Source of the DNA: Rhizobium sp. NXC14
GTDB taxonomy: Bacteria > Pseudomonadota > Alphaproteobacteria > Rhizobiales > Rhizobiaceae
DNA: 64,000 nt
NCBI RefSeq assembly: GCF_002117485.1
Contig: NZ_CP021030.1
Location: 3,578,501 to 3,642,500 of the forward strand
Direction: 5' to 3'
The translations under genes and the position numbers were made by a program. Under the pieces are notes generated by a model, which searched no databases, had not been told where the DNA came from, and saw nothing but the letters and a program-made list of their open reading frames with translations. Below, piece by piece: positions 9,067-17,148 of this stretch. Every line of letters begins with the position of its first letter. The stretch's first letter is position 1.

Positions 9067-9837
9067 ATGCGACGTTATTCGGCCTGCATAGAATGGCTGT
9101 TTGCCGAAGAGGGCGACAGCTTTGCCGACCGCATCCGCCGCGCCCATGCCGGCGGCCTGACGGCGATCGAATTCTGGCGCTGGACCGACAAGGATCTGGA
9201 TGCGATCGAGACAGCGCTGAAGGAAACCGGCCTTGCCGTCACCAGCCTCGTAGCCGAGCCGATGATCGCACTGACCGATGCCGCCAACCGGCAGGCCTGG
9301 CTGGCGGGCCTTGCGGAATCCGTCGCAGTCGCCAAACGCCTCGGCGCGCCGGTGCTGATCGCCCAGGCCGGCGACCATCTCGCCGGCTTCAGCCGTGATG
9401 AACAGCGCGTGGCCCTCACCGACACCCTGAAATCAGGCGCCGATATCCTGGAAGGGAGCGGCGTGCGGCTCGGCGCAGAACCTCTCAACATCCGTATCGA
9501 CCATATCGGCTACTTCCTCGATTCGACCCGCGAAGGCCTCGACATCGTCGATGACGTCGGCCGCCCCGAGATCGGTATCGTCTACGACATCTACCATTCC
9601 GCCGTGATGGACGAACGCACCGAAGACGTGCTGGACGGCCGCCTCGACCGTGTTTTCCACGTCCATGTCGCCGATCATCCCGGCCGCAACGAACCGGGCT
9701 CCGGCGGCATCGACCTCGCCCATCGCCTCAACTGGATCTTCGCCAACGGCTATGACGGCGCCGTCGGCCTTGAATACCGGCCAACGAGGGCCGGCGCGGG
9801 CGCGGTCAAAGCCGCGATCGCCTCGCTAAACGGCTAG
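9067..9837 (+). CDS. Hydroxypyruvate isomerase-like TIM-barrel protein
   Basis: The product is a 256-residue sugar-isomerase-type TIM barrel (AP_endonuc_2 fold). It starts RRYSACIEWLFAEEGDSFADRI, closely matching the opening of hydroxypyruvate isomerase, and has the expected metal-binding acidic and histidine positions: EPLNIRIDHIGY, VYDIYHSAVMDER, VFHVHVADHPGRNEPGSG and a final GLEYRP. The enzyme family interconverts hydroxypyruvate and tartronate semialdehyde or epimerises related sugars. The true substrate here is uncertain because no glyoxylate-pathway gene is adjacent. A GGGAGGA site precedes the ATG. Its end overlaps the convergent broken gene by a few bases. Confidence 0.8.
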   Translation: MRRYSACIEWLFAEEGDSFADRIRRAHAGGLTAIEFWRWTDKDLDAIETALKETGLAVTSLVAEPMIALTDAANRQAWLAGLAESVAVAKRLGAPVLIAQAGDHLAGFSRDEQRVALTDTLKSGADILEGSGVRLGAEPLNIRIDHIGYFLDSTREGLDIVDDVGRPEIGIVYDIYHSAVMDERTEDVLDGRLDRVFHVHVADHPGRNEPGSGGIDLAHRLNWIFANGYDGAVGLEYRPTRAGAGAVKAAIASLNG

Positions 9838-10367
9838 GAGCCGGTGCCTTCTGCGAAAGCCTCAAGCTCCGGGTCGAATTCGACCTCGACGACATTGTTG
9901 AAGACAGCGGTCGCCAGCATGATGCCGGCGAAGGCGACGAGATCGACGAGCGCCTTGGTTTCGTAGCGTTCTTTCAGCCTTTCCCAGAGCTCGGCCGGAA
10001 CGGCGTTTGAATCGGCGACAACAGCCCTGCCGAAGGCATCGAGCAGCGCCTCCGCTTCGGAAAATTCCATAGCATCGGGATCAAACCCCTTGTTGATCAG
10101 CGCCCTGCGAAAGAAGGTGATGGCAATCTACGATTTCGCCGCCTTCGAGATCGCATGCGAGAAGATCCAGATCTCGCGGTCGCTGATGACAGGATCGAGC
10201 TCGGCCCGCAGCGTAAACCATTCGGCATAGATGCGATGGGCGACCGGCGAATGGAGGAGCGTCCGCTTCATGTTGGTCATGCGTCCGCGCAGTCTGATTT
10301 CTTCATCATGCGCCGCGCGAACCTCAGGCGAAGCGGTGTCGTAATCGATCTGCGGGAGGTGGCTCAT
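9834..10367 (-). pseudogene. Carboxymuconolactone decarboxylase-family gene interrupted by an amber stop
   Basis: Two short open segments, 10367-10128 (79 residues) and 10127-9834, lie in the same reading frame and are separated only by TAG at 10130-10128. Read through, they give one protein of about 177 residues. Its sequence runs FSHAISKAAKS-stop-IAITFFRRALINKGFDPD and ends AFAGIMLATAVFNNVVEVEFD, the expected continuous pattern of AhpD/carboxymuconolactone decarboxylase-like proteins. A GAG-to-TAG change would explain it. The second half has no good start site of its own. It could be a real inactivating mutation, a suppressed stop or a sequencing error. Confidence 0.75.
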
Positions 10368-10458
10368 CGGCTCCGCTCTTTCTGCTGCTTCAAGGTAAAT
10401 CCGCTTGGCCGTCGCGGTAGTCCCGCCTAGACTGATTCAATCAAGGCGGAGGCTAGGC

Positions 10459-10932
10459 ATGAGCGGCGACCACCAGCATTCTCACATCGACTGGCGCGAA
10501 CACGGCGTCAAGGTCATTCCCGGCAATTCGCTCGACCCGAACACCGCGCAGACCCCGGGCATGAACCGCGCGACCGCGATCAACCATGCCCGTGCCGGCG
10601 CAGAGAAAATCTGGGCCGGCACGGTGACGATCCATGCCAATGCGAAAACCGGAGCCCACCATCACGGCGATCTCGAAAGCATCATCTACGTCGTCAAGGG
10701 CAAGGCCCGCATGCGCTGGGGCGAGCATCTGGAATATACCGCCGAAGCCGGCCCCGGCGACTTCATCTATGTTCCGCCCTATGTGCCGCACCAGGAGATC
10801 AATGCCAGCCGCGACGAGACGCTGGAATGCGTGCTCGTTCGCTCAGGCCAGGAACCGGTCGTCGTCAACTTAGATATCGAACCGGTCGAGAAACCGGAAG
10901 ACGTCGCCTGGATCGATCCCATCCACCGCTGA
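10459..10932 (+). CDS. Cupin-domain protein
   Basis: This 157-residue single-domain cupin is probably a small metal-binding enzyme or sugar/acid-binding protein. The first cupin motif is clear (TGAHHHGDLESIIYVVKGKARMRWG), giving two to three histidines and a glutamate for a metal. The second motif is PGDFIYVPPYVPHQEIN with the last histidine. The ATG at 10459 has GGAGG 7 bases upstream, and the earlier open codons lack family similarity. It is divergent from the broken decarboxylase-like gene and converges on ugpC, 6 bases away. The function is unassigned. Confidence 0.85.
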   Translation: MSGDHQHSHIDWREHGVKVIPGNSLDPNTAQTPGMNRATAINHARAGAEKIWAGTVTIHANAKTGAHHHGDLESIIYVVKGKARMRWGEHLEYTAEAGPGDFIYVPPYVPHQEINASRDETLECVLVRSGQEPVVVNLDIEPVEKPEDVAWIDPIHR

Positions 10933-10938
10933 CGCCGC

Positions 10939-12048
10939 TCAGGCGTGAACGGCACCGGCGCTGTTCACCGCCGGGTTTTCGATGATCCGGCCGGTATCGG
11001 CGGCATAGAGGTGGATCGCATTGTGATCGATCGCGATACCGATCGGATCCCCCGATTTCACGGTCACGGCCTCGGTCAGCGCCACGGCAAAGGGCAGCCC
11101 GTCGAAATCGGCATGAACGACGCGGCTTGCGCCGAGCTCTTCGATGAAATCGGCCGTTGCCACCAATGCGCCGGGCGCATCCGGGGCCACCAACCGGGCC
11201 GCCTCGGCGCGCATGCCGAGCACGACGCGTTTGCCCTTCAGCGGCGTGGCGCGTTCGCGCGGCAGCGCGAGCTTGCGGCTCTGGTCGTAGACGAAGACGC
11301 CCTCGTCGTTGATCGTGCCTTCGAGAAGGTTCATCGCCGGCGTGCCGACAAAACCGGCGACGAAGCGCGAGACCGGATGATGATAGACCTCTTCCGGCGT
11401 GCCGACCTGCTCCACCCTGCCGCCGTTCATCACCACCAGCCGGTCGGCCAGCGTCATCGCCTCGGTCTGGTCATGGGTGACGAAGATAGAGGTGGCGCCG
11501 AGACGGCGGTGAAGGCGGCGGATCTCGGCGCGCATGGCGATGCGCAGCTTGGCGTCGAGATTCGACAGCGGCTCATCGAAGAGGAACACCTTCGGTTCGC
11601 GGATCATCGCGCGCCCCATGGCGACGCGCTGGCGCTGGCCGCCGGAAAGCGCGGCCGGGCGGCGGTCGAGGAAAGGTTCGAGGCTGAGCGCCTTGGCGAC
11701 CTCGGCGATGCGCCGATTGCGCTCCGCCTTCGCAACGCCCGCAACCTTCAAGGCATAGCCGATATTCTCGGCGACGGTCATATGCGGATAGAGCGCGTAG
11801 TTCTGGAATACCATGGCGCAGCCGCGTTCGCGCGGCTCGAGCTGGTTGACGACGCGGCCGTCGATGGCGATTTCACCGCCGCTGATTTCCTCCAGTCCGG
11901 CGAGCATGCGCAGCAGCGTGGACTTGCCGCAGCCGGACGGACCGAGGATGACGATAAATTCGCCGGACTGGATCTCCAGATCGACGCCATGAACGACAGG
12001 ATGTTTGCCGTAGCTCTTCTTCACATCACGGATCGAGATCGGTGCCAC
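10939..12048 (-). CDS. ugpC: Glycerol-3-phosphate-type ABC transporter, ATP-binding subunit
   Basis: This 369-residue ATPase energises the importer encoded upstream. It has a Walker A motif (GPSGCGKST), Q-loop ([11 protein letters not shown]), signature (LSGGQRQR), Walker B with [12 protein letters not shown], and the switch histidine ([12 protein letters not shown]). A C-terminal OB-type regulatory domain (from about residue 240) is typical of the MalK/UgpC family. The start is GTG at 12048, with GGAAC 7 bases upstream. It is the last gene of the ugpB-A-E-C operon, 12 bases after ugpE. The gene name rests on its partners, since this ATPase type is shared by many sugar importers. Confidence 0.85.
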   Translation of the reverse strand: MAPISIRDVKKSYGKHPVVHGVDLEIQSGEFIVILGPSGCGKSTLLRMLAGLEEISGGEIAIDGRVVNQLEPRERGCAMVFQNYALYPHMTVAENIGYALKVAGVAKAERNRRIAEVAKALSLEPFLDRRPAALSGGQRQRVAMGRAMIREPKVFLFDEPLSNLDAKLRIAMRAEIRRLHRRLGATSIFVTHDQTEAMTLADRLVVMNGGRVEQVGTPEEVYHHPVSRFVAGFVGTPAMNLLEGTINDEGVFVYDQSRKLALPRERATPLKGKRVVLGMRAEAARLVAPDAPGALVATADFIEELGASRVVHADFDGLPFAVALTEAVTVKSGDPIGIAIDHNAIHLYAADTGRIIENPAVNSAGAVHA

Positions 12049-12060
12049 AGGACTGTTCCT

Positions 12061-12975
12061 TCACTTCTCGGTGGAGATGAGGCCGCGCACGAACCAGCGC
12101 TGCATCAGGATGACGAGCAGCAACGGCGGCGACATGATGATAAGTGTACCGGCCATGGCGACGTTCCAGTCAGGCAGGCCGAATTCGGACGGGATAAGGG
12201 TCTTCAGCTGCGTCACCGCAATGCCGAAATTCGGATCGGTGGTGACGAGCAGCGGCCAGAGATACTGGTTCCAGGCCCAGACGAACATGATGGTGAAAAG
12301 CGCGATCATATTCGACCGCGACAACGGCAGCAGTATATCGACGAAAAAACGGACAGCGCCGGCGCCGTCCATCTTTGTTGCCTCAGCGAGCTCGTCGGGG
12401 ACGGTCAGATAGAACTGGCGATAGAGGAAGGTACCGGTGGCGGTGGCCACAAGCGGCGCCACGAGACCGGTATAGGAATTCAACAGCCCCCATTTGAGCT
12501 TGATCTGAATGCCCGACACCCAGGCGACGAGCGCGGTAATGCCGGTGACGTCGAGGATTGCCTGGAACGGCTGCAGCGCGTTGGCCGCAATCGAATAGGT
12601 CGGCACGATGCGGACTTCGAGCGGCAGCATCAGCGTGATGAAGATGATCCAGAAGATCAGATGCCGGCCGCGGAAGCGGAAGTAAACGATCGAGAAGGCG
12701 GCCATGGCGGACAGGATCACCTTGCCGGCGGCGACCGCGGTCGCAAAGATGATGCTGTGAACCAGCTTGTTGCCGAGATCGGCGCGGACCCAAGCAGCTT
12801 GTGCATTTTCCCAGAAATGCGAACCCGGAGTGAGCGGCAGCGGCACCCGATTGACCGTCTCCAGATCGAGCGTCGATGCGATGATGACGATGACGAAAGG
12901 CAGAAGTGCGATCACCATGCCGAGCGCCAGAAGCGTATAACAGACGAAATTGAATATCGGCGTGCGTTCGATCAT
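12061..12975 (-). CDS. ugpE: Glycerol-3-phosphate-type ABC transporter permease
   Basis: This is a 304-residue MalG-type inner-membrane permease with six predicted helices. The EAA loop that contacts the ATPase is present (DELAEATKMDGAGAVRFFVDILLPLS). The segment NMIALFTIMFVWAWNQYLWPLL closely resembles the corresponding part of enterobacterial UgpE. An ATG with GAGG about 9 bases upstream starts 10 bases after ugpA ends, so the two are in one operon. Together with UgpA it forms the channel for sn-glycerol-3-phosphate or glycerophosphodiesters. Confidence 0.87.
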   Translation of the reverse strand: MIERTPIFNFVCYTLLALGMVIALLPFVIVIIASTLDLETVNRVPLPLTPGSHFWENAQAAWVRADLGNKLVHSIIFATAVAAGKVILSAMAAFSIVYFRFRGRHLIFWIIFITLMLPLEVRIVPTYSIAANALQPFQAILDVTGITALVAWVSGIQIKLKWGLLNSYTGLVAPLVATATGTFLYRQFYLTVPDELAEATKMDGAGAVRFFVDILLPLSRSNMIALFTIMFVWAWNQYLWPLLVTTDPNFGIAVTQLKTLIPSEFGLPDWNVAMAGTLIIMSPPLLLVILMQRWFVRGLISTEK

Positions 12976-12985
12976 GTCAGCGGCC

Positions 12986-13870
12986 TCACTTGTAGTGCAC
13001 GCGCCGCTCGATGAAGCGGAACTGGAAGACAGTGAGAAGGACGACGAGCGCCATGAGGATGATCGACTGGGCGGCGGCGCCCGAATAATCGAGCCCCCTG
13101 AAGCCGTCGAAATAGATCTTGTAGACCATCAGTTCCGTCGCCCGGGCCGGACCGCCCTGCGTCATGACGTCGACGATGCCGAAGGAATCCTGGAAGCTTT
13201 CGGTGATGTTGATCACGAGCAGGAAAAATAAGGTCGGCGTCAGCAGCGGCAGCTGGAGGTCCCACATGCGGCGCAGCGGCCCGGAGCCGTCCATGGCGGC
13301 CGCTTCGATCAGCGAACGCGGGATGCCCTGAAGCGCTGAAAGGAAGAAGATGAAATTATAGCCGATATATTTCCACGAAAAAGCGATGATGACGGCGATC
13401 ATCGCGTCCTTGCCGTCGAGCGCCGGGTTCCAGAGGCCGGGCCAGACGTGATTGATAACGGAGAGAAGGCCGGCCTCCGGCGCCAGGATGAAGCGGAAGG
13501 CGAGACCGAGAGCGGGAGCAGCGATCGCATAGGGCCAGATAAAGACCGACCGATAGATTTTATGGCCGCGCAGTTCACGATCGGTCAAAAGCGCCAGGAC
13601 GAGCGCAAACCCCATGGAAATGATCGTCGAGCTAAAGGCGAAAACCATGCTGCGGCTGATCGAATCCCAATAGATCGGGTCGCTGAGCAATTGCTTGAAA
13701 TTGTCGAAGCCGACCCAGGCATTGCCGCCGCCCCATGGCTGCTCGAGCGTGAACGCCCAATAAAGCGCCTGCGCGCTCGGCCAATAGAAGAAGACGAAGA
13801 TCAGCAGCAGCATCGGAAACGCGAAGAGCAATCCGATCGTCGTCGAGGAGAAAGTGACGCGCTTTTCCAT
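12986..13870 (-). CDS. ugpA: Glycerol-3-phosphate-type ABC transporter permease
   Basis: This is a 294-residue MalF-type permease with six predicted helices. Several stretches match what I know of UgpA: SWKYIGYNFIFFLSALQGIP, then RSLIEAAAMDGSGPLRRMW (the EAA loop), and IYFDGFRGLDYSGAAAQS near the end. These matches are the strongest reason to call the whole operon ugp rather than a generic sugar importer. It follows ugpB after 126 bases, a gap containing a GC-rich stem-loop. This is a common arrangement that gives more binding protein than permease. Confidence 0.88.
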   Translation of the reverse strand: MEKRVTFSSTTIGLLFAFPMLLLIFVFFYWPSAQALYWAFTLEQPWGGGNAWVGFDNFKQLLSDPIYWDSISRSMVFAFSSTIISMGFALVLALLTDRELRGHKIYRSVFIWPYAIAAPALGLAFRFILAPEAGLLSVINHVWPGLWNPALDGKDAMIAVIIAFSWKYIGYNFIFFLSALQGIPRSLIEAAAMDGSGPLRRMWDLQLPLLTPTLFFLLVINITESFQDSFGIVDVMTQGGPARATELMVYKIYFDGFRGLDYSGAAAQSIILMALVVLLTVFQFRFIERRVHYK

Positions 13871-13927
13871 GGGTGATCGTTTTCGACCTGGTCTGGTTTA
13901 AGCACGGGCGGCGAGTTCGCCTCCGCA

Positions 13928-13980
13928 GCCCCGGCATGAATGTACAAGGATGCCTCCGGTCCGCAAGGCAGGCCGGGGGC
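13928..13980 (-). other. GC-rich stem-loop between ugpB and ugpA
   Basis: GCCCCGGC (13928-13935) can pair with GCCGGGGGC (13972-13980), and a smaller GCCT/AGGC hairpin lies in the loop. Such structures after binding-protein genes often stabilise the upstream mRNA or reduce read-through. That role is inferred here. Confidence 0.35.
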
Positions 13981-13996
13981 GGCGCATATCGGACGC

Positions 13997-15352
13997 TCAG
14001 GGAAGCTGAACGTTCTTGTAGGTCTGCTGGAAGCGGCGCAGCAGCTGGTTGCCGCGATCGGCAGCGCCGTCGAGCGAAGCCTGGACGTCGGCATTGTTGA
14101 CGAAGATTGCCTGCAGGCCGTTGGCGATCTCGGTGCGGACCTGCAGCAGGCCGCCGAGGCGAATGCCGTGCGGAGCCGTATCGTCAGCCGGCGATGCGGT
14201 CAGGCTCTGGATGGCGAGCTCGCGGCCGGCATAGGGCGCCTTCTCGTAGAAGCCCTGCTTCTTCAGATATTCGAAGCCGGAGTTGCGAACCGGGATATAG
14301 CCGGTGACGGTCGACCAGGTCAGCGCTTCTTCCGGCTTGGCGATGAAGTTGAAGAAGGCAGCGGCAGCCTTGTATTCGGCATCGGTATGCCCCTTCAAGA
14401 CCCAGAGCGAAGCGCCGCCGACGAAGGAACTGTGACGGGTTGCATTGCCATAGGTCGGGAGCATTGCCACGCCCCAGTTCATGCCCTGCTTGGCGGTACG
14501 GCCGATATTGCCATGGTCGCCAACGGAGGTCAGGATGACCTGGCAGTCGCCGGCAGCAAAGGCTTCGACGAAGGTCTGGCCGACGGCCTTGTTCTTGATG
14601 ATGGCGAGCTTGTTGTCGTACCAGGACTTGAGGTCCTTGATGTAGCTGACGAGAAGCGGGTTCTTGTTGAACACCAGCTCGGCGTCGAGGCCTTCGAAAC
14701 CGTTCTTCTTCGTCGCGATCGCTTCGCCGTTGACGGCTTCGAACTGCTCGATGTACTGCCAGACTTCGTTGTTGGAGATATCAAAGCCGAGCGGGCAGGC
14801 GTAGCCGGCCTCCTTCAGGGCCTTGAAATCTTCACCGGCTTCCTGCCAGGTGGCTGGAGCATGGTCCTTGCCGATCTTGGCGAAGGCGTCCTTGTTCCAA
14901 TAGAGCAGAGCGGTCGACGAGTTGAAGGGGAAGGAGTACATCTCGCCCTTCGACGTCGCATAGTAGTTTGCGATACCGGAGAAGTAGTCTTTCCAGTCGA
15001 CCGTATAGCCCATGTCGGTCATCAGCTGGTTTGCCGGGTAGAAGGCGCCGGAAAGCATGATGTCGAGCGTGCCGGCGTCGGAAACCTGGGCAATGGTCGG
15101 CTGCTTGCCGGCGCGGAAGGCGGCAATCGTGTTCTGCAGGGAAGCGTCATAGCTGCCTTGGCTGGTGCAGACGACTTCATAATCGGCCTGCGACTGGTTG
15201 AAGCGATCGCACTGTTCCTGGACACGCTTTGCGATGTCACCGGAATTGCCGAACCAGAAGTCAATCTTGGTCTTTTCGGCGGCGGCAGCGGGCCCGGCAA
15301 GAAACGCTGCGGCGAGAAGGGCGCCAACGGCGCCGAGAAGCTTGGCTTGCAT
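13997..15352 (-). CDS. ugpB: Glycerol-3-phosphate-type ABC transporter, periplasmic binding protein
   Basis: The product is a 451-residue extracellular solute-binding protein. The ATG at 15352 is preceded by GGAGG and opens a Sec signal peptide (LLGAVGALLAAAFLAGPAAAA, cleavage near AAA-EKT). The mature protein begins KIDFWFGNSGD and has FNQSQADYEVVCTSQGSYD, then QVSDAGTLDIMLSGAFYP and FPFNSSTALLYWNKDAF, the pattern of UgpB-type binding proteins. It captures the substrate in the periplasm for UgpAE. It is the first gene of the operon, with a possible PhoB-type site about 110 bases upstream, fitting the known phosphate control of ugp in other bacteria. Confidence 0.88.
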   Translation of the reverse strand: MQAKLLGAVGALLAAAFLAGPAAAAEKTKIDFWFGNSGDIAKRVQEQCDRFNQSQADYEVVCTSQGSYDASLQNTIAAFRAGKQPTIAQVSDAGTLDIMLSGAFYPANQLMTDMGYTVDWKDYFSGIANYYATSKGEMYSFPFNSSTALLYWNKDAFAKIGKDHAPATWQEAGEDFKALKEAGYACPLGFDISNNEVWQYIEQFEAVNGEAIATKKNGFEGLDAELVFNKNPLLVSYIKDLKSWYDNKLAIIKNKAVGQTFVEAFAAGDCQVILTSVGDHGNIGRTAKQGMNWGVAMLPTYGNATRHSSFVGGASLWVLKGHTDAEYKAAAAFFNFIAKPEEALTWSTVTGYIPVRNSGFEYLKKQGFYEKAPYAGRELAIQSLTASPADDTAPHGIRLGGLLQVRTEIANGLQAIFVNNADVQASLDGAADRGNQLLRRFQQTYKNVQLP

Positions 15353-15716
15353 GAGAACCTCCAACGTAGAAAAGGGCGCGCTTTAAGCGCACGCCCATTT
15401 AGCTGGTTCAAATTGCCGCTGCCAATGAATATTACATGACATGAAACCTTCGAATTCTAGTTGTCACAAAAATGACATGCAATCGCTATTCGAAACACCA
15501 TGAGAAGTATTTAGAGAATATTTGAGCCATCCTTAAACATATTGTCAGATGTATGCGTATATATTCGAATAACCGTCATTTTTAAGAGTCTGCAATGTTT
15601 TGCTTATATTGCTGCAAGGCATCCCTATTCGCGCGACCGAAGACAACTAAACTTGCGAAAAACATTCGCATTTTTATCGTTGCACTGCTGTGCAACGTCC
15701 GGTTTCAGCCCGAAAA
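15353..15716. other. Intergenic region between ROK gene end and ugpB start
   Basis: This 364-base AT-rich stretch contains no convincing gene. It carries the ugp promoter region, including the possible Pho box, and the 3' untranslated region of the ROK gene. Short open frames here are low-complexity and lack ribosome-binding sites. Confidence 0.6.
15461..15478 (-). promoter_or_regulatory. Candidate Pho box upstream of ugpB
   Basis: On the minus strand this reads ATGTCAT-TTTT-GTGACAA. The first heptamer matches the PhoB half-site CTGTCAT at six of seven positions. The second matches only four of seven, and the 4-base spacing is right. It lies about 110 bases before the ugpB start. Phosphate-starvation control of ugp is established in E. 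coli and Sinorhizobium; this particular site is inferred. Confidence 0.35.
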
Positions 15717-16922
15717 TCACAGAGAATCCTTCAAAATTGCAGCAAAGCGCGGATCGAATGCACGGCTGATCGGGCCGGCGGCCGCCCCGAGCGCCACCGA
15801 CCAGGGATCGGCCATGCCGGGCTGCAGCCGTGGCAGCATCCGGCCGCGCCTCTCGGCGATCGAAGGCAGCAGCGGGCCGATCGCTGCAATCAGCCTGTTC
15901 ACCAGCGCTTCCGGTGCGCTGCCGCAGAGGATCACCGTCTGCGGATCGAAGACAGTCTCGATGAGATGGATGCTCCAGCGCAGGTCCGCCGCCGCCGCCT
16001 CGATCCAGGCCTCGAAGCTTGGATCCCCGCTGGAGGCAAGCTCGTTGATGCGCGCATGGAGATCGGGATCGGCCGGATCGGCCGATAGGTGCTGGTAGAG
16101 CGAGGCGAGCGAGGCGCGATGTTCGAGCGGCGTCGTTTTGCCGTCGGCAAACAGCAGCGCCATGCCGATCTCGCCGGCATTGCCGTTGGCGCCCCGATAG
16201 AGCTCGCCATTCAGGATCAGGCCGGCGCCGATGCCGTAGCCGACGAACAGACAGACGGCATGGTCGATGCCGTGGGCGGCTCCCACCATGCGCTCGGCGG
16301 TCGCAGCCGCTGCCGCATCGTTCTGAAGGCTGACATCGAGGCCGGTGCCGTCGCTCAGCGTTTCCAGGAGCGGAAACTTCTGCCAAGCCTCCATCATCCA
16401 GGAATCGTCGCCGCTGCCTTCCATGCCGAACGGGCCAGGCATTGCGGCGCCGAGGCCGACCAGCCGTTTTTCCGACTGCTGGACGATACCGGCAAGCCTG
16501 GAACGCACACCGGCGACGAGATCGAGAATGACCTTCGTTCCCGTCGCCGGACCTCCGGGCGGCAGTCCGGCTTCTGCGCGTACGAGAACGCTGCCGACGA
16601 GATCGACGGCGATCGCCCGCGTCACGTGCCGGTCGATCTGCAGGCCGATCGCGAAAGCGCCTTCGGGCACCAGGCCGTAGGGCGTCGAGGGCTGGCCTCT
16701 GCCCTTGCGCACAGCCTCCTGCGAACCGACGAGACCATCGCGCTCGAGCTCCTCGATGATATTCGACACCGTCTGCTTGGTCAGCCGCGTCGCCCGCGCC
16801 AGATCGGCGCGTGAGAGCGCACCATTGATCCTCAACGCATCGATCATCACGCGCCTGTTATGCGCGCTGGTGCCTTCGTGATTGGTGCCGCTCTTGGCTC
16901 GGATCGGCCTGATGTCGCTCAT
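15717..16922 (-). CDS. ROK-family transcriptional repressor
   Basis: This 401-residue NagC/XylR-type regulator has an N-terminal winged helix (RRVMIDALRINGALSRADLARATRLTKQTVSNIIEEL) and a C-terminal ROK sugar-kinase-like domain (about 85-390). The ROK domain contains the GYGIGAGLILNGELYRGANGNAGEIG signature. After that signature most ROK proteins carry a CxCGxxGC zinc motif, but here the sequence continues MALLFADGKTTPLEHR with no cysteines. It diverges from the sugar ABC operon, with a perfect palindrome between them and another half-site pair overlapping its own first codons. It therefore very probably represses that operon and itself, with a sugar or sugar phosphate as inducer. Confidence 0.88.
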   Translation of the reverse strand: MSDIRPIRAKSGTNHEGTSAHNRRVMIDALRINGALSRADLARATRLTKQTVSNIIEELERDGLVGSQEAVRKGRGQPSTPYGLVPEGAFAIGLQIDRHVTRAIAVDLVGSVLVRAEAGLPPGGPATGTKVILDLVAGVRSRLAGIVQQSEKRLVGLGAAMPGPFGMEGSGDDSWMMEAWQKFPLLETLSDGTGLDVSLQNDAAAAATAERMVGAAHGIDHAVCLFVGYGIGAGLILNGELYRGANGNAGEIGMALLFADGKTTPLEHRASLASLYQHLSADPADPDLHARINELASSGDPSFEAWIEAAAADLRWSIHLIETVFDPQTVILCGSAPEALVNRLIAAIGPLLPSIAERRGRMLPRLQPGMADPWSVALGAAAGPISRAFDPRFAAILKDSL

Positions 16923-16924
16923 GT

Positions 16925-16986
16925 GTCAATTGCCTCTTGACTCCAGTAGAATGTTGGCGAAGTAATAAGTCAAGACATTTGACTTA
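16925..16986. promoter_or_regulatory. Candidate ROK operators in the divergent promoter region
   Basis: A perfect inverted repeat TAAGTCAA-GACAT-TTGACTTA occupies 16966-16986. A second, looser pair GTCAA (16925-16929) and TTGAC (16937-16941) sits at the very start of the ROK gene. The shared GTCAA/TTGAC half-sites suggest one protein binds both. ROK regulators bind such palindromes; identity of the ligand is inferred from position. Confidence 0.6.
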
Positions 16987-17148
16987 ATAGGGACCGGAGA
17001 GTTCCAGGGAACGCGGGAGGCCGCGAAGGGCATCCAAAGACGCTCCGAGATGATGACCCGGCACGCTTTTTCACGCGTGCCTTCTCGAAAATCGATGGCG
17101 GCGAAACCGCCCTCGGTCATGCGTAAATTTCAAAAACTGGAGGCTGCA

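Noticed and set aside
10945..13014. 689-codon open frame on the plus strand across ugpC and ugpE
   Set aside because: It is antisense to clear transporter genes, rich in His/Arg/Asp and without family motifs; a by-product of high-GC codon use.
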